DNA of 64,000 bases from Pachyseris speciosa (GCA_016490735.1 JAEMWC010000389.1:248501-312500); one strand, 5' to 3'. Shown: positions 50,794-62,690, counted from the stretch's first letter. Numbers and translations are program-made. The notes: a model not told the origin generated them from the letters alone.

Positions 50794-52330
50794 CTGACAT
50801 CTGAAGTTCCTGTAGAGACACACATAAAAAAATAGTCTTTGTCACATGCGTCATAAGCTCACAGTAAATGGTTTATTAGAGAATTTATCCGGTCCCATGT
50901 CATGAGCAAAGCATAAATTTAACTGAAGACATTGAGGATGAATATTCATGACAAAAGTTTGAACTGCCTAGTTCGAAGTATAGGTTTTGTTGCTCTTTCA
51001 AATTGGCTAAATTAAGAAGGACCTCAACCCAATAACAGGGACCGCGCAGGGGAAGAGGCTGGGAGGGGGGTGGGGACCTTAACCCTCCCCCCCCCCCCAA
51101 CCACTTTTCAACAGTAAAAAGCAAGTAATACTAAAAAACATCGAAGTTACTTTTCTATTTAACGTTTTACCTAAAACTGATTATTCATGTTTTAAAACAG
51201 TTGCTGCGAGGGCCCTGCATGAATAATCAGTTTGACGACAGCACCTCTTCCAAACTAAAATGGAAATGAGGGATTCCGTGTAAATACGTCCTTTTTATGT
51301 ACATAGAGAACTACGGTGATGCAGGTGAAAACTTCTGAAGTGGATCATCCGCTCAATGTCTTCACAGAAAAATTAGATCGATGTCATGTTCCGCAAATAA
51401 ACTTGCCAAATTGCCGAAAATTAAAGGTCTTTGATGGACCAATGGGGGCTAAGTTGCCGGTTCAAAATTAATTACTCTATCTGTAGCTTAATGTAGGGTA
51501 CACGGTTGACGTTTTATGGTCATTTTGAGACACTCCTCTACCGTTCGAATGTAGAGCAGCTGATTCAATGAAACAAATTGGCTGCGCTTATATGACGCAC
51601 GAATACAGAGCCTAGGTTTTAATTCAAGGTCTAGCGTTTATTCTGGCGAAACTTGTGTTAACAGCATCCGAGGTGAGTAATAAAACCATAAATGCAATCG
51701 ATGGGGACAGGACTGGGGACAGTAGAAAGAGACGCTGTAAAGACTCAGTTTGATAGAATATTTGAAATGTTTGAAACATAGGAAGATCAAAAGATATATG
51801 ATTCAGTAATTTGGTTTCTGTCAATATGCTTCGCGCCGCTTTTAACAAAAAGTGAAACACTCGGAAAAATTGGCTTTAAATGTTTTATGACAGTTCATGT
51901 AGCATGGTTACGTAAAGGATAAATGTGATACGGAGTAAATACATTGTGTCTATAATACATCCAACATGTGCAAAGAGTCGTTGATGTACTTGTGATGTTT
52001 CGATATAGGTGGTTTGCAGCCAATCTCTAGAGACACAGATAACAATGGTGAAAGGAACAAATGCTGGTGGACGAAGAAAAGGAGCTCATGAGAGATGTAT
52101 TGTTTACGTCCACCAACATGGCGGCAATGACGTAACGTGCAAACCACCTATAATTCTATGTCATCTTAAGACTGAGATGACATACAGGTAGCAAAAATTT
52201 AAATACTGTAAGATGGTACATTAGCATTCATATACACGTGAGAACGCAAAACAGAAAATGCTGCACTAACAGGAGAATAGGCATAATTCCTTACTGGCTT
52301 TTAAAGCAATGTTCAAAGATGGTGCTGAAC
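50794..52330. repeat. Duplicated module V, copy 2
   Basis: Matches 58978-60258 closely and 32906-34276 in part. A C-rich run (51086-51099) and a CATGAATAATCAGTTT inverted pair (51181-51235) are present. 52199-52202 is the empty TTAA site of the 5.2-kb element. No gene. Confidence 0.65.
52008..52148. mobile_element. 141-bp MITE with GGTGGTTTGCA ends and TATA duplication
   Basis: GGTGGTTTGCA and TGCAAACCACC form exact inverted ends; TATA flanks both sides. The paralogous sites at 34227 and near 60210 have the flanks joined. Inserted after the duplication. Confidence 0.75.
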
Positions 52331-52880
52331 GCTTGATATGGAAAGCTTCTTTGTATAGTAGTAGGTTCCAATTATCATCGCTGTCTATTATGTCTGTGTT
52401 GTTACGCACGGTTTGGGGGAGAAATTCTTTGTGCATCGGAGTGAAAGGAGGGTTATCAGTGATAAAAAAATGTCCTGTAAGTTGTGTAAAGCTAGTATGT
52501 ATTTGATTTGATCACAATAGCGCAGATGTTTATACATAGGGCTTTCTTTCTCCGTGAGCGTATGTTCTTGAGTGCGGACAAGCAGAATTCTGTTCGTTTT
52601 GCCGATGTACGAATAATTGCAAGCAGGGCAAGTGAATTTATATAGAGCATTTGATTGGCTTAATGGCGGCGTTTTGTCTTTAGTGTTTGTGAAGCCAGAA
52701 ACATAGTTTTGTGGTCTTCTGTTTTATTCGGATGTCCCTTTCGGATCGACGAGGCATCTCCGAAGCCTACGTTTAAGTTTCTTAACAAGCTGTGTTAGAT
52801 AGCTAATCAGTGAATGGGATGATCAACCAGATAGTTGAGGCCTGGCTGATATGGGAGGCAACTCTTTGCATTTGTTGTCT
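52331..52880 (-). pseudogene. PLE GIY-YIG fragment shared by two units
   Basis: Read leftward: YKFTCPACNYSYIGKTNRI and VRTQEHTLTE (about 52550-52645) form a GIY-YIG nuclease core; further parts are in shifted frames. The same fragment occurs at 60290-61800 in the next unit, so it inserted before that duplication. Confidence 0.65.
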
Positions 52881-53098
52881 GTATTATAGACACAATGCAT
52901 TTACGTACTCGGTATCACATTTATTCTCTATCTCTTAAAGTTATCAGCAGGTAATGGATTATGGTTACGTAAGGTACTGGAAATTTCAACTTCCTTTCAA
53001 TTTCTCTACACTTCCGGCTCTTTTTTTTTTTTCTTCAGTTGCACGAGATAAAAACAAGCCGAAGACTAAAGCAGGGAGAGCATTAAGTTTGCTTCAGG

Positions 53099-53980
53099 AT
53101 GTCTAATAATACTATAGAGGAATGTTCAAAAGAAGCCCTTCCACTTACCACCATCTGGCTTGCTGTTTTCATCGTTGAATTTACTGTGATATTTATTATC
53201 AACGCCGTCACTATCGTCGCTTTTACAAGAAGCCGCCATTTACGCAAGCGCAGCACGTATCTGATAATAAACCTGACTGTCTCAGATTTACTGGTGGGAG
53301 CCGTCACGGGACCTTTGACAATTGACTATGTGTCTGCAGAATCCGGAATTTGCTTTGGCTTCAAAGCAATGATTATGGAGACCCTTAGCGGTATATTTCC
53401 AATATCGTCTCTAGCTAATCTTTCTTTGATCGCTTTAGAACGCCTTCACGCAACAGTTTATCCTTTTAGACATTGTTTAATTGAGAAACGGTTTTACTTT
53501 AGAATCATCATTTGCAGTTGGCTGCTAGCTTTAATTCTGGCATCTGTAGATACTGTCCTTTATCGGTGTTCATCAGAAACTGAAGGTTGTTATTGGTTAA
53601 AGACATCAGTTCCTTTCCTTACCCTCCTATTAGTCATTGTGTGTAACGTCATTATTACGGTAAATATCAAACGAAACCCTCGTCCTCATCCTTCCAGCGC
53701 TGTCGCTTCAGAAAGGAAACTCTCTGTAACCTTATTCATAGTTTCGGTTGTGTCTCTGCTGACCATTCTGCCATGGGTTGTTTACAACGGCTTACCTATT
53801 CAATCAACCGTCCGCGGAGTGTGCAACACGACAGAGCCCTTTATTTTTCATTCGGTAACTTTCTTGCTTTATATGAATTCTATCGTCAATCCAGTGATAT
53901 ACGCCATACGATTGCAGGAGTTTAGGGAAGCCGTCAGGGAACTTCTCCGTAAAAAGAATTCGGGCTCCGCAAGAGTTTAA
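53099..53980 (+). CDS. Class A (rhodopsin-like) GPCR B, intact
   Basis: 293-residue seven-helix receptor, single coding exon. An N-terminal glycosylation site (NNT) precedes helix 1 (about 20-45); helix 2 has NLTVSDLLVGAVTGP; the helix 3 end is ERLHA, replacing DRY; Cys in SGICFGF and EGCYWL could form the usual disulphide; helix 6 has LPWVVY; helix 7 has NSIVNPVIYAIRLQEF. The C-tail is short. A polypyrimidine tract and TTCTTCAG lie about 60 bp before the ATG, so a non-coding first exon is likely. It resembles lineage-expanded cnidarian orphan receptors of the adenosine/melanocortin-like kind; the ligand is unknown. Confidence 0.9.
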   Translation: MSNNTIEECSKEALPLTTIWLAVFIVEFTVIFIINAVTIVAFTRSRHLRKRSTYLIINLTVSDLLVGAVTGPLTIDYVSAESGICFGFKAMIMETLSGIFPISSLANLSLIALERLHATVYPFRHCLIEKRFYFRIIICSWLLALILASVDTVLYRCSSETEGCYWLKTSVPFLTLLLVIVCNVIITVNIKRNPRPHPSSAVASERKLSVTLFIVSVVSLLTILPWVVYNGLPIQSTVRGVCNTTEPFIFHSVTFLLYMNSIVNPVIYAIRLQEFREAVRELLRKKNSGSARV

Positions 53981-55059
53981 CCTATTGAGCTTCACGAAGT
54001 GTAGCGATATTATGGCAAAGCTCGGTTGCTGCAAACAACAAGGAATATGGAAGAACCGGATTAACAATTCAAATTGGAAGAGCCTCAGTTGATCCCTCCT
54101 AATATTCCTCTATATCATAGTACACCGAGACTAACACTTCAACTTAGATCCCTGTATATCTGTGCAAGTTGAAACGTCCCTTTAAAACTGTTGTAACATT
54201 GTAAAGAACTCAAAATAAAAATTGGCAAAAAATGGCCGCCCGTCTCCCTCTTACCCCCTCACTGGGAGATAGATCACTGGAGCAGAGTCACTCTACAGAG
54301 CTCCCAAGCGCAACGGGTAATTTTTCTTTTTACTTCCACTTCAAGATGTAAAGATGGACGATTAGTACAGGATTCTACCAGCTCTCCATCCTGCCACTTC
54401 CGGTTAATATCTTCTGCTTCGATCTGTTTCTAAAGCCAGTTCTTTTCTCCGTTTTGATCCTTGGATGCGAAAATACGTCGCTATTTTAAGAGTTAGCTGT
54501 GCTGCAGCTGATTTTCTGAATCTATACTGAAGTGCAAAATCAAGAAGCCAATTTAGGATTTTGAGCATTCGAAGGCCCAGTGGCGAGAGAATTCTTTGCT
54601 TACTCTTCTTCGCATTGTCAAGACGTCTCCTGTGTTCGTCGAACCTCTGGGCTTTCTTTTGCTGGAAAGTAGGCATAAAGGCGAAATCGTTTGCATGTTA
54701 CGCCCACCTCGTTCGCGACCCCTAGTTCGCTGCAAATGTCAGAAGTGTTGACTCCCACTGGTCTCCCGTAATGCTGTATACTTTGTATACTTGACCTTTA
54801 GAATTGGATCTGTGTCTTTTAAAGATCTTCCTCTCTTGTATGATGGAATTGGTGAATTAAATGCCCGCATTTGCTTATTAAGACGTTCTTTAGGTAAAGC
54901 ACAGATGGATTGAGTGCGATAGATTGAATGTTCTTTTGTATTTTTTATTTCTGCCGAATTGCCGACTTCCTGTCCGTAAATTTACTTCCGAGAGAACCTT
55001 GTTAACCAGAAGATCTGGGCAGCCTCAGCTCATACGCGCAAACGTGATTTAAAATCTCT

Positions 55060-55530
55060 TATAATTTCTTCAAAATAGTTTTTGAAGAATTGACCTCGCC
55101 TTTTATAAAGCCTTTCCTGACGCCTGGAGCGTGGCAGGAAGGAAAATGCGCGTATCGAAACGTCTCAGTAGGTTTGAAATGCGTTTAAATGCCAAAGAAA
55201 GAGTCTTTGCTGAATTTGTCACCTTTAAATATTGTTGTGTCTAGAAAATTTATTTCCTTCTCTGATATTTCAGCCGTGGATTTGATGGTTGGATGATGCC
55301 TGTTTGCTTCTAAAGCGAAAAGACCTATCTCCTCTCTTTTAGTCACGGTCCCACAAAGAGAACACGTCATCAGTGTATCCCACTCAAGTGGTTTCGTTCT
55401 AGTTTTGTTGATAATTTCTCTCTCTACCTGAGAGGTAAGAATGTTTGCGAAGGCAACTGCCATTTTAGTGCGGTTATCTGGGAGTAAAAAGAACGTTATG
55501 TTTGCACTGAGTGTGAACATACAAAACTAA
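55060..55530 (-). pseudogene. PLE-type reverse transcriptase fragment, second copy
   Basis: Matches 41550-41950 with more damage: ANRHHPTIKSTAEISEKEI and LDTTIFKGDKFSKDS are readable, but the catalytic YIDD region is frameshifted. Confidence 0.6.
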
Positions 55531-56330
55531 TGGCACATAAGCAACATATGAACATGAATACATAAAGATAAAGATCTTTTTCTTGTGTTGTTATGTCGCT
55601 AGTGTGAACCAGACTTTAATAGTTCTCAAAGGGAGTGCGTTGTTGTCAGCCTTGCGCAGTCCTTCTTCCCGTGGGAGGTTAAGCCTGGTTCACACTAGCG
55701 AAATAATGACCTAAGGAAAAGATCAGTTTTTTCTTTATGTCGTTATGTTCATACTGTTATGGTGCTATTATGTCATCATGTCTGCTTGTTCACACTGGAA
55801 ACATAACGTCCTTTCTACGTCGAGATAACGTCCATTTTAAGTCATTATGATGATGTCGTTATGTCGTTACGTCGCTAGTGTGAACCAGGCTTTAGTGTAT
55901 AGACAAATGACATCCATTGAGACAAATTGTATTGTGGGACTTAAGTCCTTTCATGAGAATAAATATATGAAAATCATATATTTAACCTGTGGATTGAAGA
56001 ATGAATATGACCATTGCTGTTATAACTGCGATAACTTCTGCGTTGTTCATATATTCATTCTTTAGTCCTTTCGATAGAATTACTGATGAAGTCTGTCGTA
56101 TCTTTGTGATACGACTGTGTTTTTGCTATAAGCTGAAGGATGTTGTCTATGAATGATGATATTCGTTCTGTAAGGCCGTCACAACCCCAAATTATCGGTC
56201 GTCTGACCAGACTTTTTTGTGAATCTTTGGTATGCGAGGTTGTTCATATCGTCTGTGTCACCAGCAAGGTGCAAGGTCAGTCGGCCAATACGAAATTTTT
56301 GCGCCAAAACTTACATACTACATAAGTTAC

Positions 56331-57039
56331 CATCAAACTTAAAAACAAACAACTGTTCTTGTTCGGAAACTACCCTAATATTGACAATTTGATGTGTTAA
56401 AAAAGAAACCTAAGGATTACTACAAGTTAATCATAAGAACAATTGCCCAGTTTCCAAAAAATTCGCAACATCTGAATCAAGTGTTCGATTTATCGGAAGA
56501 TCAGTTGAATAAGGTGTTTCTGCTTCCTCATAAGGTGTCCTTAGAGTCTTATATGAAAGCTTTTCAATATTAAGTCCTCAATTCGATCTTATTTACCAAT
56601 ACAAAGTTATGTAAGATAGGATATATCCCAGATGATAAATGTTCATTTTGCAAATCGGAACCAGAAACCCTTAACCACGTCTTTTTCAACTGCAGACATG
56701 CACGGCACTTTTGGAAAGTTTTTGAGTGGTATTATTATTCATTGACATCAGAATTTGTTCACCTTACTCTGAAAGACGTTATTATTGGAATAATATATAC
56801 ACAATGCCCCTTGCTAAACTAGTTGATACTGATTGCTGAATTTTATATGTGGGGTTGCAGAAGAAATCATACTTTTCCGAGTATAACCGCCTTTGAGCCA
56901 AAGGTTAAAATTAAATATGAAACAGAAAAGTTCGTAAGTTTTAAAACTAACAATATGGAAAAACTTAGTAAGAAGTTGGCTCTTTCTTTGGGTTTCGCAC
57001 CATTGTAATTTGATGTTAACTTTGTTTTTTTTTACTTGG

Positions 57040-57083
<44 letters not shown>

Positions 57084-57297
57084 AATTACTGTTATGTTAG
57101 TTTATATGGTGTCTTGCTGCGGGCTTTATTCATTCATTTGTTATATTTCTAGTTTAGGCAATTTTTTTTTAAGTATTGTACTTAAGTAACGTAGCATTAG
57201 TACGGTTAGTAATGATCTTGTAAGTGGTGATTCACGTGTTGTCAAATAAAACATTGTTATTCAAAAAAAAAATGTTTTGCCTGGAAAAAAAAAAGTT
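56331..57297 (+). mobile_element. L1/Tx1-like LINE fragment with GT-repeat and A-rich tail
   Basis: Encodes, with stops, the C-terminal zinc knuckle CSFCKSEPETLNHVFFNC (about 56650-56700) and downstream helices to GFAPL (57007). A GT repeat (57043-57080) and an A-rich end follow. AAGTTAC flanks both ends, and the paralogous site at 42684 lacks the insertion. Confidence 0.7.
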
Positions 57298-57740
57298 ACG
57301 TATTGAATGTTTATTGACACTTCCATTACTCGTCGCGAAGTGAAGTGGGCGTGATATGCAAACGATTTCGCTTTTATGATCACTTTCCAGCAAAAGAAAG
57401 CCCAGAAGGTTTGAAGAACACCATCGACGTCTTTCACAAAGCGAAGATGAGTAGGCAAAGAATTCGCACGCTACTCATAGGGCCTTCGAATGCTCGAAAT
57501 TTAGCCATATTCGACATCCTAAATCGCTCGTGGTTTGACTTCTTCATTGTTTTACTTCTGTTTAGAACATCAGCTGCAGCGCACTGAGCTAAGTCTTGCA
57601 ATAGCGACGCATCTTCGCATCCAAGGATTAAAACGAAGAAATTAAGGAAAATTGTAAAATATTGGATTTGAAGGGGTTAAAAATTCATAAAATTTAGAGT
57701 GAATAATTAAAAGACAACCAGCAGATAAGCCATGGCAAGA

Positions 57741-58734
57741 AAGTTACAAACGGAATGAAGATTTTTGTTTGCCATTTTATTTCGGCTACAACACGTAAGA
57801 TATAGACTCCATAAAACATCTCAATCAGCATCCCATCAGTAGTAAAAAAGAAGGGCTAATTTGATGCAAATTGCTGCTGCATCCTTTGATATCGCTGGAA
57901 CAACTTCTACCGATCATGTCAGTTAAAGGCCTGTAGTAAGAAAGCTTCGACTAAACAGAAGCTTACTAGAAGGAATGATTACACAGTCACGACAGTTTGT
58001 TCGACTGTAAATGTTTCCCTTTGGCTTACTGTTTATGATCACTAATCAGTCAGTAAACAGCATTTTTCCAAACAAAATAGAAAAGGGATATCGTGCAAAC
58101 ACTACGTTTTCGTCTTTACGACAACTGCCGGCTGATCCAGGTGTAAACGTCTAAAGTGAGAACTCAGCCAGTCGGAATATAGCGTTAATTCATTTCATAC
58201 ACAAACAGCAAATGTTTCATACTTATGATTAGATTGATGTCATGATCCGTCAAGAAACATGTCAAATTAGCAAAAATAAGGCGCTTTCGTTGGACCAATG
58301 GAAGTGAATAATTTGGTTTAAAATTATGCTACTGATCTGCTTCCACCGTTGACCTTTTATGGTAACTTGAGACATTCTTCTACCGTTTGAATCTAGAACA
58401 GATGATTCATAGCAAGCTGAGTGCACTTCTATGTCAACAATAGAGAGCCTAACTGGCAATAGTTTTCGATACAAATTCAAGCGTGAATTCTGGTGAATTT
58501 CGTGCCAACAAGTTTGAAGGTGAGTGAATATGCAATGGGAAAATAAAGAAAGAGAAGCCGTGCATAACGCGATTGAATAATTGAAAATGTTTGAAACAGT
58601 AGAAGATTTAAAGCAGATCTATCAATTAATTTCGCGTCTGCGAATATGCTTTACGTGGCGTCTATGATAAAAATGAAACGGTTGGGGGAACTGGGTGTAG
58701 AATTATTTCGTTGCATTTCATGTTGGATGATAAG
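57741..58734. repeat. Duplicated receptor-leader module U, copy 3
   Basis: Very similar to 49560-50549, including the GTGAGTGAATATGCAATGG donor-like site near 58521. No gene. Confidence 0.6.
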
Positions 58735-58977
58735 AGGCCTTCCAAGGGGTAGAAGCGACAAGCGACATGGCTCCGAAAACAGGCGACCATCTTCTCCCAA
58801 AACACCGGCAACCGAGAGAAATTGGCTGAAAACGCGCGACAGTTTGCGACAGCGACAATTTACTTTCCATTCCTCTTTGTTTTCTTTGCGACAGCGACAT
58901 TTCCTTCTCACGAAACAAGCGACAGACAGAGTCGTAAACGAACGACAAAGCAACACCAGACCACCCCTTGGATGGCG
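58735..58977. mobile_element. GCGACA-rich MITE, copy 3
   Basis: Left end AGGCCTTCCAAGGGG is intact; the right end is altered to CCCCTTGGATGGCG. Same unit position as the other two copies. Confidence 0.65.
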
Positions 58978-60415
58978 AATGACATCTGAAGTTCCTGTAG
59001 AGACACACATAAAAAAATAGTCTTTGTCACATGCGTCATAAACTCACAGTAAATGGTTCAGACTAGAGAATTTATCCGGTTCCATGTCATGAGCAAAGCA
59101 TAAATTTAACTGCAGAGATTGAGGATTAATATTCATGACAAAAGTTTGAACTGCCTAGTTCGAAGTATAGGTTTTGTTGCTCTTTCAAAATGGCTAAATT
59201 AAGAAGGACCTCAACCGAATAACAAGGACCGCGCAGGGGAAGAGGCTGGGAAGGGGTGGGGACCTTAACCCTCCCCCCCCCCCAACCACTTTTCAACAGT
59301 AAAAAGCAAGTAATACTAAAAAAACATCGAAGTTACATTTCTATTTAACGTTTTACCGAAAACTGATTATTCATGTTTTAAAACCCTTGCTGCGCGGGCC
59401 CTGCATGAATAATCAGTTTGATGACAACACCTTTTCCACACTAAAATGGAAATTAGGGATTCCGTGTAAATACGTCCTTTTTATGTACATAGAGAACTAC
59501 GGTGATGCAGGTAAAAACTTCTGAAGTGGATGATCCGCTCAATGTATTCATAGAAAAATTAGATCGATGTCATGTTCCGCAAATAAACGTGCCAAATTGC
59601 CGAAAATTAAAGGTCTTTGATGGACCAATGGGGGCTAAGTTGCCGGTTCAAAATTAATTACTCTATCTGTAGCTTAATGTAGGGCACACGGTTAACGTTT
59701 TATGGTCATTTTGAGTCACTCGTCTACCGTTCGAAGGTAGAGCAGCTTAGTTAGTGAAACAAATTGGCTGTGCTTATATGACGCACGAATACAGAGCCTA
59801 ACTGCATGACAACAGGTTTTAATCCAAGTTCTAGCGTTTATTCTGGCGAAACTTGTGTTAACAGCATCCGAGGTAAGTAATAAAACCATAAATGCAATCG
59901 ATAGGGACAGGACTGGAGACAGTAGAAAGAGACGCTGCAAAGACTCAGTTTGATAGAATATTTGAAATGTTTGAAACATAGGAAGATCAAAAGATATATG
60001 ATTCAGTAATTTCGTTTCTGTCAATAGGCTTTGCGCCGCATTTAACAAAAAGTGAAACACTCGGAAAAGTTGGCTTTAAATGTTTTATGGCAGTTCATGT
60101 AGCATGGTTACGTAAAGAATAAATGTGATACCGAGTAAATGCATTGTGTCTATCTGATAATACAGGCAACAAGTGTAAAGAGTCGTTGATGTGCTTGTAA
60201 TATTTCGATATAATGCTATATCATCGTCAGATTGAGGTGACATAGAGGTAGCAAAAATTTAAATACTGTAAGCTGTTTGTGTTGTCACGCACGGTTTGGG
60301 TGAGAAATTCCTCTTTCATTGGAGTGAAAGGTGGGTTATCAGTGATAAAAAATGTCGGGTAAGTTGTATAAAGCTAGTATGTGTTAGATTTGACCACAAT
60401 AGCGCAGATGTTTAT
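58978..60415. repeat. Duplicated module V, copy 3
   Basis: Closely matches 50794-52330. Carries the second empty TTAA site (60259-60262) of the 5.2-kb element. No gene. Confidence 0.65.
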
Positions 60416-60544
60416 ACATAGCGCTTTGTGAATGATATGATATGAATCATATATGAACTGCGGAAATGAAATCAAATGAAGAATGATCCTCGCAGTTATG
60501 AACGCAATTTATGCAATTGCGAAAAGAAGCCTGAAAAAAATTCA

Positions 60545-60592
60545 GGACTTCAACGGGGTTTGAACCCGTGACCTCGCGATTACCGGTGCGAT

Positions 60593-60618
<26 letters not shown>
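60545..60618 (-). tRNA. tRNA-Thr(GGT)-like SINE head
   Basis: Same sequence as 40012-40085 with two changes (T-loop TTCAAAC). Good acceptor, D and T arms, irregular anticodon arm. Confidence 0.5.
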
Positions 60619-60633
<15 letters not shown>

Positions 60634-60766
60634 AGGTCAATTGTGGGTTCATATGTTCCCGTGAAAGAAATGAGTGTGAATGATATGATATGAATCATAT
60701 ATGAACTGCGGAAATGAAATCAAATGAAGAATGATCCTCGCAGTTATGAACGCAATTTATGCAATT

Positions 60767-60831
60767 GCTCAGTTGGTTAGAGCATCGCACCGGTAATCGC
60801 GAGGTCACGGGTTCAAACCCCGTTGAAGTCC
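60767..60831 (+). tRNA. Partial tRNA-like SINE head
   Basis: Lacks the acceptor 5' strand: GCAATT runs directly into GCTCAGTTGGTTAGAGC. B box GGGTTCAAACCCC is intact. A recombinant or template-switch product. Confidence 0.45.
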
Positions 60832-60917
60832 TGAATTTTTTTCAGGCTTCTTTTCGCAATTGCATAAATTGCGTTCATAACTGCGAGGATCATTCTTCAT
60901 TTGACATAGCGCTTTGT

Positions 60918-61800
60918 TTGTCCGTGAGCGCATGTTCTTGAGTGCGGACAAGCAGAGTTCTGTTCGTTTTGCTGATGTACGAAGAATTGCAAGCAGGGCA
61001 AGTGAATTTATATACAACTTTTGATTGGCTTAAGGTGATTCCTCTCAATTGCATGGCGCATCCTTACTGCGCATAATTTATGACGTCATTTAGCGCACGC
61101 TCGTGCGCGCGTACACTAGAAACATTGCGAATTTGCCTTGACATTGAGCTTTTTCAGCTGAAAATTTCCCTTTGTCTTCGTGTTGTAAAGAAACGAGCAC
61201 GGTGACCCCCCTTTTTTATTGGTGTAATGTACTTGTAATAGGCACACGAAAACCATATTTTAAGGAGAAAAAAAGTATTATAGTAGAAGTTGGATTATTT
61301 ATATATAATGCATTATTTGCAAGATCGGGCAATTTCAAATCACAATACTAAAAGAATATAGCCCAGAAAAACAATTAGGCTCTAGTTTTCACTACTATTC
61401 ATAGTTTTTGCTACATAATAACAGCTTTCTTCAGTTGTTCATGCTTCGAACATTTCTCGCACAACTCCGTAAAAACACTCAGAAAAAAAGGCATGCAGGG
61501 CGAAAACAAGCACGGTGACCCCATCTTTTTATTGCATTTTTACAATGTCCTATGCATGACTATCAATTGTGCCAAGTCTGAAAAAAATCTTAATAGTACA
61601 TCCTTTTCAGGGGAATTACCTTAATGGCGGCGTTTTATCTTTAGTGTTTGTGAAGCCAGAAACATATTTTTGTGGTCTTCTGTTTTATTCGGATGTCCCT
61701 TTCGGATCGACGAGGCATCTCCCAAGCCTACGTTTAAGTTTCTTAACGAGCTGTGTTGTTAGATAACCAACGAATGGGATGGTCAACCAGATAGTTGAGG
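60918..61800 (-). pseudogene. PLE GIY-YIG fragment, second unit, split by a TTAA element
   Basis: Counterpart of 52331-52880: GAACATGCGCTCACGG and the CGTACATCAGC (YIS for YIG) region at 60920-61010, continuing after 61620 with TGGCGGCGTTTTATC. One catalytic glycine codon is changed. Confidence 0.55.
61034..61620. mobile_element. 587-bp TTAA-flanked MITE
   Basis: TTAA at 61030-61033 and 61621-61624; inverted ends GGTGATTCC / GGAATTACC. The paralogous site at 52660-52663 is empty. It contains a TGACGTCA site (61082-61089 region) and a GCGCACGCTCGTGCGCGCG palindromic stretch, and the phrase AGCACGGTGACCCC twice. Confidence 0.75.
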
Positions 61801-61854
61801 CCTGGCTGATATGGGAGGCAACTCTTTGCATTTGTTGCCTGTATTATAGACACA

Positions 61855-62330
61855 ATGCATTTACTCGGTATCACATTTATTCTCTATCTCTTAAAGTTAT
61901 CAGCAGGTAATGGACTATGGTTACGTAAGGTACTGGAAATTTCAACTTCCTTTCAATTTCTCTACACTTTCGGTTTTATTATCAACGCCGTCACGCCGAT
62001 ATTTATTATCAACGCCGTCACTATCGTCGCTTTTACAAGAAGCCGCTATTTACACAAGCGCAGCACGTATCTGATAATAAACCTGACTGTCTCAGATTTA
62101 CTAGTGGGAGCCGTCACGGGACCTTTGAGAATTGACTATCCGTCTACAGAATCCGGAATTTGCTGTGGCTTCAAAGCAATGATTATGGAGACCCTTACCG
62201 GTATATTTCCAATATCATCTCTAGCTAATCTTTCTTTGATCGCTTTAGAACGCCTTCACGCAACAGTTTATCCTTTTAAACATTGTTTAATTGAGAAATG
62301 GTTTTACTTCAAAATGACTTTTTTTCTCTT
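61855..62330 (+). pseudogene. Class A GPCR C, truncated at both ends
   Basis: Receptor similarity starts near 61975 with IINAVT (part duplicated in tandem), then helix 2 NLTVSDLLVGAVTGP, SGICCGFKAM, ERLHATVYPF and stops after WFYFKM. The N-terminus and first half of helix 1 are replaced by leader sequence; helices 4-7 are absent. Not functional as a seven-helix receptor. Confidence 0.8.
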
Positions 62331-62339
62331 TTTACTTTA

Positions 62340-62690
62340 GTTTGCCACTGCATGGACTGAATACTGTGGAAAAGGTCGTTGTAACGGGACAAAGCGAAGC
62401 TCTTGCTCAAGGATGACCAATGAGACTACTCCACACCTTTCTCCACACGAGGAAACAATTGGGTTGGCAATGCGCATCAGTGAATCTATTGTGATAGTGA
62501 TAATAAACGCCTTCACTGTCATCGCATTTGCAAGAAACCGCCACTTTCCACTAGCTGGAAAGAGTGTAGCATTTGAACCACATGTGGCATATTTCCATTA
62601 TCTTCCTTGGCTAATCTTTCCTTGATTTCGTTAGAGCGCCTTCATGCAACACTTGACCCCTTTCCGCACTGCTTAATTACTCGGGCTGCC
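62340..62690 (+). pseudogene. Class A GPCR D, internally deleted fragment
   Basis: Starts after a TTTTTACTTTAG acceptor-like site. An ATG at 62413 opens MTNETTPHLSPHEE and a helix 1 with VIVIINAFTVIAFARNR, but helix 2 and most of helix 3 are deleted. A shifted frame carries ANLSLISLERLHATLDPF. The similarity stops near 62690 at unrelated GC-rich sequence. Confidence 0.75.

Larger units (their letters stand above)
54070..57740. repeat. Duplicated block with flanking inverted repeats, copy 2
   Basis: Paralogous to 40522-43960. The same inverted repeat (about 54440-54720 and 57310-57640) encloses PLE RT debris. Here a LINE, rather than a PLE, fills the shared TTACGTATT site. Several GTTATGTCGTTATGTCGCTA-like short repeats lie at 55730-55890. 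No intact gene. Confidence 0.6.
60430..60903. mobile_element. Composite SINE with 14-bp target duplication
   Basis: ACATAGCGCTTTGT flanks the insertion at 60416-60429 and 60904-60917; the paralogous site near 52535 has it once with small changes. Inside, tRNA-like heads lie in opposite orientation (60545-60618 minus; 60767-60831 plus, lacking its 5' part), with CAAATGAAGAATGATCCTCGC repeated. The duplication length points to LINE-driven insertion. Confidence 0.75.

Noticed and set aside
50461..50835. Protein-coding gene of about 124 residues shared by three loci
   Set aside because: The open frames exist on both strands, coincide with the GCGACA-rich MITE, and differ by indels among copies.
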